Below, in pieces: positions 1-6,345 of a DNA stretch of 12,128 bases (the stretch's first letter is position 1; each line of letters starts with the position of its first letter). The stretch is from Flavobacteriales bacterium UBA5422. Lineage in GTDB: Bacteria; Bacteroidota; Bacteroidia; Flavobacteriales_D; Crocinitomicaceae. The translations under genes were made by a program, and so were the position numbers. The DNA lies in the NCBI GenBank assembly GCA_002409405.1, contig DHNG01000044.1, forward strand, positions 104,696-116,823, read 5' to 3'. The notes under the pieces were generated by a model. The model was not told where the DNA came from. It did no database searches and saw only the letters and a program-made list of their open reading frames with translations.

Positions 1-642
1 ATTACCTTCCGCATCGTACCCGGCAGGTGGTGTGGTAATGACTTCAATGCTGCGAATGTTTTCCGAAGGAATGGATTGAAGCAATACGGCCAGTTCACCT
101 GCAGACATGCGTTGCAGACGGTCGTCGATCATTACCAATACCTCTCCTTTTCCGACAATAGAAACTACATCGTTCTGTACGCGCACCAATGGTGTCGATT
201 TCAATACATCCAGGGCATTTCCTCCTGAGGCTGCTGTCGAATTTTCGACATTGTATACCAAACGGTCTGCTTTTCGTTCAATGATCTTTTTTCCAGCCGT
301 AACCACCAACCCCTCCAATTCGGAAGATTCATTGACAATTACGCTTCCAAGATTCATATCGCTGGTTAACAGGAGCGGTTGCCGGTATAATTCCTGACCC
401 AATAACTGCATGTAAAGAACATACGTACCCGCCTCTGCTTCCAGTAAGAATCCTCCCAAACTGTCTGTCAATGCACGACTTTGTACGATGCTGTCATTAT
501 GCATTAGTTGAACGGTTGCAAACTCTACAGGTATACTGTCCTGATTGATCAGGTTCCCCGAAAGACGGAGTGTTTGTGCGGATCCGTTTGTACTGAGGAA
601 GATTCCCAGTAACAAAACGATGATCGAATGAAGATGACTCAT
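1..642 (-). CDS. TonB-dependent receptor-like outer-membrane beta-barrel protein, N-terminal part (3' end outside window)
   Basis: The reading frame is open from the ATG at 642 down to base 1, giving 214 residues with no stop, so the gene is truncated by the window edge. The N-terminus has a hydrophobic core (IIVLLLGIFL) and a probable signal peptidase site after Gly-Ser-Ala22, followed by Gln-Thr as is common in Bacteroidota exports. Residues about 26-105 resemble the carboxypeptidase-regulatory-like beta domain found at the N-terminus of these receptors. Residues about 108-214 resemble the plug: LEGLVVTAGKK, then NALDVLKSTPLV, VMIDDRLQRMS, and IRSIEVITTPPAGYDAEGN. That last stretch is typical of the 'outer membrane beta-barrel family' branch, in which the barrel follows the plug. 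The protein should sit in the outer membrane. The substrate cannot be told, and no SusD-like partner is visible because the downstream side is missing. A TonB-energised transport role is inferred from family, and some members of this branch may not be transporters. Confidence 0.85.
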   Translation of the reverse strand, partial: MSHLHSIIVLLLGIFLSTNGSAQTLRLSGNLINQDSIPVEFATVQLMHNDSIVQSRALTDSLGGFLLEAEAGTYVLYMQLLGQELYRQPLLLTSDMNLGSVIVNESSELEGLVVTAGKKIIERKADRLVYNVENSTAASGGNALDVLKSTPLVRVQNDVVSIVGKGEVLVMIDDRLQRMSAGELAVLLQSIPSENIRSIEVITTPPAGYDAEGN

Positions 643-656
643 GGTGTGTTTTTGCG

Positions 657-738
657 TTATTTATGAGTTATGAATTATCAAAGGTTGGAATGCTATTCAC
701 CTCCTTTGATAATTGATAATTAAACCATTGATAATTAA
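657..738. repeat. AT-rich intergenic repeat (GATAATT / TTATGAA-type units)
   Basis: The gap between the two minus-strand genes is built from short related heptamers. GATAATT occurs at 708-714, 715-721 and 730-736, and its reverse complement AATTATC occurs at 673-679. The stretch 660-679 reads as imperfect TTATGAG/TTATGAA units. Such short AT-rich heptamer repeats are common between genes in Bacteroidota genomes. No coding potential is seen. It includes the stem-loop annotated separately. Confidence 0.6.
673..714. other. Intergenic stem-loop with perfect 12-bp arms
   Basis: AATTATCAAAGG at 673-684 is perfectly complementary to CCTTTGATAATT at 703-714. Inside the 18-base loop, GAAT (688-691) can pair with ATTC (695-698). 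The structure lies 36 bases past the stop codon of the DUF5694 gene and 31 bases before the start of the receptor gene, both on the minus strand. It could stop or attenuate transcription between them or protect a transcript 3' end. There is no T-run after it on either strand, so I do not call it an intrinsic terminator. Confidence 0.55.
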
Positions 739-749
739 GTTATTTGTTT

Positions 750-1568
750 CTATTTCAAATAGTCAAAGACATTTACCAGTTTATACTTCGGGCTGCGCTT
801 GATCCATTCGTTGAAAAATGCGGTATGTGTGGCTCCCATCAAGATGAATACACGATCCTCTTTTTTCAGTTCAATCTGATTGAGATTGGAGAACATGACC
901 AGGTTGCGGTGGTAAAATTTCGTTGCTTGCTCTGCTCCTTCTGCCTTCCCTTTTGTAGACACATATGTGAGCATGTCTGCATTTACGTTGATCAGGTAAT
1001 CCAAATAATCCGGATGATTGGTCATTTTCAGTAATTCCAACACGGAAGCATTCTCCTCGTCAAACTGTGCTTCATTGGCATCCATCATTTCTCCATATCT
1101 CGGGTAAGTGGTACTGTCTACTTTCTGTTTCAATTGGTAATAGATGGCATAATTGTACCCTTCTTTGTAATCAATTCCATACATGCGTTTTGTTTCACTC
1201 AACCGACCGATTTCGTAGGCCAGTAGTTCAATTTCATCCGGATTCTGAAACGTCATTTTCGGGTTTTTGAGGTATTCTTTATAGAGTGTTTCCAGTTTTT
1301 CCTGGTATTCAGGTGTTGTTTCAACAATAATCACGGTTGGCTTGAAGGCTGCCATTGCTTTTGCAATTTCATGAATCTGACGCACGTTTTCTTTGTTGTG
1401 CTCATCAAATTCTGTTTTATTGGCATCACTGGTATATCCCATGTGAAAAGTTCCGACATTCAATACGGGAACGGCATCATCAAATTTTGTTTTGAATCGG
1501 ATGTCTTCTTGTGCTGAAGCTGTAAAAAGGATTGTTGCTACAGCCAGCGATACACTTAATTTTCTCAT
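750..1568 (-). CDS. Secreted DUF5694-like protein (TraB/GumN-like fold suspected)
   Basis: This encodes 272 residues. The frame stays open upstream to an ATG at 1649, but the ATG at 1568 is chosen because it begins a clear signal peptide (MRKLSVSLAVATILFTASA, cleavage before Gln20) and leaves an intergenic promoter region. The mature protein should therefore be exported to the periplasm or beyond. Residues 34-46 contain the motif VLNVGTFHMGY with His42. Glu84 lies in VIIVETTP, residues 217-228 read FYHRNLVMFSNL, and MGATHTAFF follows with His248. A G-x-x-H near the start, an internal Glu, an R-N-x-x-M segment and a G-A-x-H near the end match the pattern of the TraB/GumN/ChaN-like superfamily, in which DUF5694 proteins seem to belong. 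Their biochemical role is not established, and metal-dependent hydrolase activity would be a guess. The gene is divergent from the lytS-lytT pair and shares its promoter region, so it may be a target of that regulator. Confidence 0.75.
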   Translation of the reverse strand: MRKLSVSLAVATILFTASAQEDIRFKTKFDDAVPVLNVGTFHMGYTSDANKTEFDEHNKENVRQIHEIAKAMAAFKPTVIIVETTPEYQEKLETLYKEYLKNPKMTFQNPDEIELLAYEIGRLSETKRMYGIDYKEGYNYAIYYQLKQKVDSTTYPRYGEMMDANEAQFDEENASVLELLKMTNHPDYLDYLINVNADMLTYVSTKGKAEGAEQATKFYHRNLVMFSNLNQIELKKEDRVFILMGATHTAFFNEWIKRSPKYKLVNVFDYLK

Positions 1569-1617
1569 TGTTTCGTTTTTTGTGCAAAAATTGTGTGCTT
1601 TGTCCGGTTGAAGAAAC

Positions 1618-1653
1618 TTTATCTGCAAACCCCTTTGGTTTATCTGCAAACCC
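1618..1653. promoter_or_regulatory. Perfect 15-bp direct repeat with 21-bp period, candidate LytTR regulator binding site
   Basis: TTTATCTGCAAACCC occurs at 1618-1632 and again identically at 1639-1653, separated by 6 bases, so equivalent positions are 21 bp apart (two helical turns). LytTR-domain regulators are known to bind two short direct repeats spaced about 21-22 bp, and the adjacent gene at 2729-3427 encodes a LytTR regulator. Read on the minus strand, the unit is GGGTTTGCAGATAAA, whose GTTTG core partly fits the published loose LytTR half-site. The site lies 20 bases before the lytS start and 49 bases before the DUF5694 start, so it could control either gene. Function is inferred from spacing and context. 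Confidence 0.6.
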
Positions 1654-1673
1654 TGATTTGGGTTCGTAACGAT

Positions 1674-2732
1674 ATGCCTACTTTTACAAAAAACTTTTTT
1701 GTGATGTATAAAAGCGCATTATCCGTAAAGAAAGAAATTTTACTACACCTTATCTTTTGGTTGGTCTGGGTGTATTTTACGCTGGCTGTGGTTGACAGTA
1801 ATGGTATCCGTTTTGCAGAGATGGATTTGTTTTCCTCTACCTGGTGCATTACCTATGTGGTTACATTTTATGTGAATTACTTATTTGTTTTACCGAAGGT
1901 GTTCCATCCTTTCAAATGGATCAAAGCAATTGCAGGGCTGATTGTCATTTTCCTGTTTTTTGCAGGACTTCGTTATTTTCTGGAGCAATTTCTGACTGTA
2001 CAGTTATTTAATGTGCAAAATTACAATTCCGGAACAGGAACCATTTATTACATTTATGACAATACCTTTTATGCTGCACGACCGGTTATTCTGAGCAGTG
2101 TATTCTGGATCGTTGTGTTATTAGTCAGAGTGTTGGACTACAATAAATACATCATTGAAGAGCAAAAGAATACAGAAATTAAATTCCTTAAGGCGCAAAT
2201 CAATCCGCATTTTGTGTTCAATACACTGAACAATATTTATTCAATGGTGCATTTTCAATCTCCAAATGCGCTTCCTGCCATTGAGAAACTGAGTAGTATT
2301 ATGCGGTTCACTACGTATGAAGCGCCGCGCAATTTCATTCGGTTGGCAGAAGAACTGAATTACATTCACGCTTATATTGAACTGGAAGAACTACGTCATT
2401 ATGATAAATCGTTTGTTAGCTGGGAAACTGCGGTGCAAAATGACCATTGTGAAATTCCTCCCTACCTGCTGTCTCCGTTGGTTGAAAATGCCCTGAAACA
2501 TGGCTCATACACTGCTGAAACACCGATTATCATCCGGCTTTCCTGCAATGATCAGCAACTGGATTTTGAGGTGATTAATCGAATCGGGAATCAGAAAAAA
2601 GATAAGCTGGGTGGAATCGGAATTGATAACCTGAAGAACCGGCTTGAAATTCTTTACCCGGGAAAGCACACACTTCAGACAACTGAACAAGAAGGTCTTT
2701 TCAGTGCTCACCTTGTTATTTATTTCCAATGA
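1674..2732 (+). CDS. LytS/YehU-type sensor histidine kinase (membrane-bound)
   Basis: Starting at the ATG at 1674 gives 352 residues. A frame-compatible ATG at 1593 would read through the direct-repeat region and is unlikely, while an ATG at 1704 is a possible alternative. About four membrane segments are visible: near residues 22-40, 56-74, 83-101 and 137-153. The His_kinase (LytS-type) domain begins near residue 165 with the motif LKAQINPHFVFNTLNNIYS, with His179 as the probable phosphorylated residue. An HATPase region follows with the N-box LVENALKHG (Asn272) and the G-box GGIGIDNLKNRL (313-324). There is no periplasmic sensor domain of note, only short loops, so the signal is probably sensed in or at the membrane. 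It should autophosphorylate and pass phosphate to the response regulator whose ATG overlaps its stop codon (ATGA, 2729-2732). The ligand is unknown. Confidence 0.93.
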   Translation: MPTFTKNFFVMYKSALSVKKEILLHLIFWLVWVYFTLAVVDSNGIRFAEMDLFSSTWCITYVVTFYVNYLFVLPKVFHPFKWIKAIAGLIVIFLFFAGLRYFLEQFLTVQLFNVQNYNSGTGTIYYIYDNTFYAARPVILSSVFWIVVLLVRVLDYNKYIIEEQKNTEIKFLKAQINPHFVFNTLNNIYSMVHFQSPNALPAIEKLSSIMRFTTYEAPRNFIRLAEELNYIHAYIELEELRHYDKSFVSWETAVQNDHCEIPPYLLSPLVENALKHGSYTAETPIIIRLSCNDQQLDFEVINRIGNQKKDKLGGIGIDNLKNRLEILYPGKHTLQTTEQEGLFSAHLVIYFQ

Positions 2733-3427
2733 AACAGCTTATTCACTGCGTCATCATCGACGATGAGCCATTAGCCGTACAGTTAGTGGAAGATTACGCA
2801 AAGAAGATCACCTCTTTGAAAGTGGTGTATGCCGGAAGCAATGTGTATGAAGCCATTCAGATTGTCAATACGCATCCGGTTGATCTTATTTTTCTGGACA
2901 TCCAAATGCCGGAACTCACGGGTATTGAGCTGATGCAATTGTTCAACCGTGAACACAACTTCATTATTACATCTGCTTATCCGCAATATGCGCTGGATGC
3001 ATTCCAGTTTCACGTTGTTGATTTTATTCTGAAACCGATTACATTCAACCGTTTTTACCAGAGTGTGGAGAAATTTATCCGGTGGCAGGAAACATTTCGG
3101 GTATCATCACAACCGGATCATTTGTTTGTCCGCGCCGACCGGAAGCATTACAAAATTGCCTTCGAGGACATCCTCTACATTGAGGGACTTCGGGATTACA
3201 TTCGGATTCACACCAAACAGGAGAAAATTATGGTGCTGGATAATATGAAAGACATTCTGGAAAAATTACCTTCCGATCAATTCATCCGGATTCACCGTTC
3301 GTACATCATTCCAACTGACAAGATCAAACTGATTGAAGGCAATCAGATTCAATTGCACAACCAGGAATTTGTTCCGATCGGTGAAACGTATCGGAAAGTG
3401 GTAAGTGAATGGCTGGAAGGGAAGTAA
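2729..3427 (+). CDS. LytTR-family response regulator
   Basis: This encodes 232 residues: a receiver domain at about 5-120 and a LytTR DNA-binding domain at about 130-230. In the receiver, the acidic pair Asp11-Asp12 sits in IIDDEP, the phosphoacceptor is Asp57 in FLDIQMP, the conserved Thr81 is in ITSAY, and Lys102 is in LKP. The LytTR part shows LFVRADRKHYKI, DILYIEGLRDYIRIHT and FIRIHRSYII, all typical of this domain. The start overlaps the stop of the kinase gene by four bases, so the two are translationally coupled and form a standard two-component pair. The matching 21-bp-period direct repeat upstream of the kinase gene suggests autoregulation or control of the divergent DUF5694 gene. 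Nothing ties it to the restriction cluster downstream except position. Confidence 0.95.
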   Translation: MKQLIHCVIIDDEPLAVQLVEDYAKKITSLKVVYAGSNVYEAIQIVNTHPVDLIFLDIQMPELTGIELMQLFNREHNFIITSAYPQYALDAFQFHVVDFILKPITFNRFYQSVEKFIRWQETFRVSSQPDHLFVRADRKHYKIAFEDILYIEGLRDYIRIHTKQEKIMVLDNMKDILEKLPSDQFIRIHRSYIIPTDKIKLIEGNQIQLHNQEFVPIGETYRKVVSEWLEGK

Positions 3428-3443
3428 AAACACTATAGACATA

Positions 3444-3496
3444 TTGTTAATTATTGATCTTAAAATCCTATAATCGATCAATTTTCCTTATGTTTA
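3444..3496 (+). promoter_or_regulatory. Possible promoter region of the restriction-modification cluster
   Basis: The 98-base gap before hsdR is strongly AT-rich. TTGTTA at 3444-3449 and TATAAT at 3469-3474 are 19 bases apart. Further on, TATGTTTA at 3489-3496 matches the Bacteroidota -7 consensus TAnnTTTG except at its last base, though no good -33 TTTG lies at the right distance. Either could drive the hsd cluster. ATTGATC (3453-3459) and GATCAAT (3476-3482) form a 7-bp inverted repeat across the TATAAT, which could be an operator or a weak terminator for lytT. All of this is inference from short matches. Confidence 0.25.
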
Positions 3497-3525
3497 GGGC
3501 GAATTTAATCATTTAATGGATATAG

Positions 3526-6345
3526 ATGCCCTCAACCATCAATCAAAATCCGGAGCAGATAGCACGTGACCGAATTGACGAAATGCTTCGTCAGGCAGGT
3601 TGGGCTGTGCAGTCAAAGAAGGATATTGATTTTAGTGCATCGAGAGGAGTCGCTATCCGGGAATATCAGACTTCTGTGGGACCAGCCGACTACGTGTTGT
3701 TTGTCGAACAAGTTCCAGTGGGTATTATCGAAGCTAAAAAAGAAGACGAAGGACATCGGCTGACCGTCGTAGAGGAGCAATCGAAGACTTATGCAGCAGC
3801 ACAGCTCAAATTTTTCAATAGCAGTGAGGCAATTTCGTTTGTATATGAAAGTACAGGCGTTGTAACTCGGTTTACAGACTATCGTGATCCCAATGCCCGC
3901 AGCCGTAATTTATTTCACTTTCATAGACCAGAGACACTTTGGGAATGGTATAAATCACAACAATCATTACGAGGACGGTTACAGGATTTAGGCAATTTAG
4001 ACACAGAAGGTCTACGACCAGCCCAAATTGCAGCAATACAAAACCTTGAAAAATCATTCAAGACAAATCGGCCAAAGGCACTGATACAAATGGCGACCGG
4101 AGCAGGGAAAACCTTTACGGCAGCTACATTTGTTTATCGACTATTGAAATTTGCTAAGGCAAAACGAATTCTTTTTCTGGTTGATACCAAAAATCTGGGC
4201 GAACAAGCAGAACAGGAGTTTATGGCTTATCAGCCTCAGGACGACAATCGCAAGTTTACGGAATTATACAATGTACAACGCCTTTCATCAAGCCATATAG
4301 CAGCAGATAGTCATGTCTGTATCTCTACAATCCAGCGACTGTATTCTATACTCAAAGGTGAAGAACTGGACGAAAATGAAGAGAAAGAAAATCCAAACGA
4401 GCAATCTTCCTGGTTGGAAAAACAGCTGGCAAAAAAAGAAGCTATTCCTGTTGCATATAATGAACGAGTACCCATAGAACAATTTGATTTTATTATTATA
4501 GACGAATGCCACCGTTCTATTTACAATTTATGGAAACAGGTGTTAGACTATTTTGATGCTTTTCTGATAGGTCTTACAGCTACACCAGATAAACGGACTT
4601 TCGGTTTTTTTAATGAAAATGTAGTGAGTCAATATACCTATGAGGAATCAGTAATTGATGGCGTGAATGTGCCATACGAAGTCTACACGATAGAAACCGA
4701 AATATCAAAGAACGGAAGTGTTATCCAATCCGGATGGTATGTAGACAGGCGAGATAAATTATCCCGTGCTAAACGATGGCAACAGGAGGACGAGGATACC
4801 GAATACCGTAGAAATGATTTAGACAAAGCAGTAGTTAATGTTTCCCAAATAAGAAATATCATCAGGGAATTCAAAAGCGCCTTAGAAACCAAAATTTATC
4901 CTGATCGTTGGGATAGTGAAGGGAATTATGAAGTCCCCAAAACATTGGTCTTTGCCAAAACAGATAGCCATGCCGATGATATTATACAAATGATACGGGA
5001 GGAATTTGGGGAAGGCAACGACTTTTGCAAAAAAGTCACCTATAAAATAGATGAAGATCCGAAGTCTGTATTGAACCGGTTCAGGAATGACTACTATCCA
5101 CGTATCGCAGTTACAGTAGATATGATTGCTACAGGCACTGATGTAAAACCATTAGAAGTCTTACTGTTTATGCGGGATGTAAAGAGCATCAACTATTTTG
5201 AGCAGATGAAAGGGCGTGGTACACGTACCATTGCCGATGATAAATTGCAACTCGTCAGTAAGACAGCCTACAACAAAACTCATTTCATCATTGTTGACGC
5301 CGTAGGAGCGACCAAGTCTAAGAAAACAGACAGTCGTCCTTTGGAGCGAAAGCCGACTGTTTCCCTTAAAGATTTGCTCGGAGCCGTGACGATGGGTGTG
5401 AAAGACGAAGATGTGTTTTTATCCCTGGCAAACCGACTGATAAGGCTTGACAAACAACTATCTGAAAAAGAACAGGAAAAGTTATTGGAATTTTCCGGTG
5501 GAAAAAATCTGAAACAGATCACAAGAGAACTGATCGAGGCTTTTGATCCGGATCGTGTAGAAGATCTGGTACAAGTGCAGCTACAAAAGATACCTGTTGC
5601 TGATCGTACGCCGGCACAAGAAGATCAGCTACGGGAAGAAGCACAAAACAAGCTGATCAAAGCAGCTTCACTGACGTTCAACGGAAAATTAAATGAGTAT
5701 TTAGACAATGTGCGTAAGCAGCACGATCAGATTATAGATCATATCAACCTGGATACCGTAGCCCGATCAGAATGGGATACTACTTCTTTGGATAATGCTC
5801 AGTCGCTTATACAGGATTTTGAAGCTTATCTGGAAGCGAATAAGGATGAGATCAAAGCATTGAGCATTTATTACAACCAACCCTATAACCGACGTATGGT
5901 GACATTTAGCATGATTAAAGAAATCATGGATAAAATACGTCTGGAAAAACCCACCTTTGCCCCTGCTCCTATCTGGTCGGCCTATAAAACCATCGGAGCA
6001 ACCCAGAGTGAAGCTCCAAAAGATGAATTAACGGCTTTAGTTTCGTTGATTCGTAAGGTCTGTGGCATTGATACCGAGCTACGGCCTTACGATAAAACCA
6101 TTGACGAAAATTTCAAGCAGTGGATCTTTACCCAAAATGCGGGGCAACATAACCGTTTCACTACAGAGCAGATGGATTGGCTGCGTATGATCAAGGATCA
6201 TATCATCAGTTCTTACCATATTGAACTGGAAGATATGGATTATACGCCATTTGATGCGCGGGGTGGCCGTGGCAAAATGTACCAACTCTTTGGCAATGAG
6301 ATGGAGCAAATTATTAATGAACTAAATGAAGCGTTAGCGGCATAA
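3526..6345 (+). CDS. hsdR: Type I restriction enzyme, HsdR subunit (EcoEI-like)
   Basis: This 939-residue subunit cuts DNA and drives its ATP-dependent translocation in complex with HsdM and HsdS. The N-terminal nuclease domain (about 1-140) shows the PD-(D/E)xK pattern with Asp55 in GPADYVLF and Glu69-x-Lys71 in GIIEAKKE. The SF2 motor follows: Walker A TGAGKT at 191-196, DECH box at 326-329 (IIIDECHR), TATP at 351-354, motif V around VDMIATGTDV (531-540) and motif VI QMKGRGTRT (560-568). The C-terminal third, including TVSLKDLLGAVTMG, resembles the EcoEI-type C-terminal domain that contacts the methyltransferase. Length and motifs are complete, so it should be active. It is the first gene of the cluster, and its TAA overlaps the hsdS ATG by one base (TAATG). 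Having the nuclease gene first and hsdM last is not the most familiar order. Confidence 0.97.
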   Translation: MPSTINQNPEQIARDRIDEMLRQAGWAVQSKKDIDFSASRGVAIREYQTSVGPADYVLFVEQVPVGIIEAKKEDEGHRLTVVEEQSKTYAAAQLKFFNSSEAISFVYESTGVVTRFTDYRDPNARSRNLFHFHRPETLWEWYKSQQSLRGRLQDLGNLDTEGLRPAQIAAIQNLEKSFKTNRPKALIQMATGAGKTFTAATFVYRLLKFAKAKRILFLVDTKNLGEQAEQEFMAYQPQDDNRKFTELYNVQRLSSSHIAADSHVCISTIQRLYSILKGEELDENEEKENPNEQSSWLEKQLAKKEAIPVAYNERVPIEQFDFIIIDECHRSIYNLWKQVLDYFDAFLIGLTATPDKRTFGFFNENVVSQYTYEESVIDGVNVPYEVYTIETEISKNGSVIQSGWYVDRRDKLSRAKRWQQEDEDTEYRRNDLDKAVVNVSQIRNIIREFKSALETKIYPDRWDSEGNYEVPKTLVFAKTDSHADDIIQMIREEFGEGNDFCKKVTYKIDEDPKSVLNRFRNDYYPRIAVTVDMIATGTDVKPLEVLLFMRDVKSINYFEQMKGRGTRTIADDKLQLVSKTAYNKTHFIIVDAVGATKSKKTDSRPLERKPTVSLKDLLGAVTMGVKDEDVFLSLANRLIRLDKQLSEKEQEKLLEFSGGKNLKQITRELIEAFDPDRVEDLVQVQLQKIPVADRTPAQEDQLREEAQNKLIKAASLTFNGKLNEYLDNVRKQHDQIIDHINLDTVARSEWDTTSLDNAQSLIQDFEAYLEANKDEIKALSIYYNQPYNRRMVTFSMIKEIMDKIRLEKPTFAPAPIWSAYKTIGATQSEAPKDELTALVSLIRKVCGIDTELRPYDKTIDENFKQWIFTQNAGQHNRFTTEQMDWLRMIKDHIISSYHIELEDMDYTPFDARGGRGKMYQLFGNEMEQIINELNEALAA

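Noticed and set aside
1569..1673. Upstream in-frame extensions of the DUF5694 gene (to 1649) and of the kinase gene (to 1593), which would overlap each other
   Set aside because: The extensions would make the divergent genes overlap head to head, hide the signal peptide of the DUF5694 protein, and cover the direct-repeat promoter region. The internal starts at 1568 and 1674 are far more sensible.
3526..6345. Minus-strand and alternate-frame reading frames inside hsdR (for example near 4288-4512 and 5280-5522)
   Set aside because: They are short, lie opposite a well-supported 939-residue gene with all family motifs, and show no recognisable protein features.
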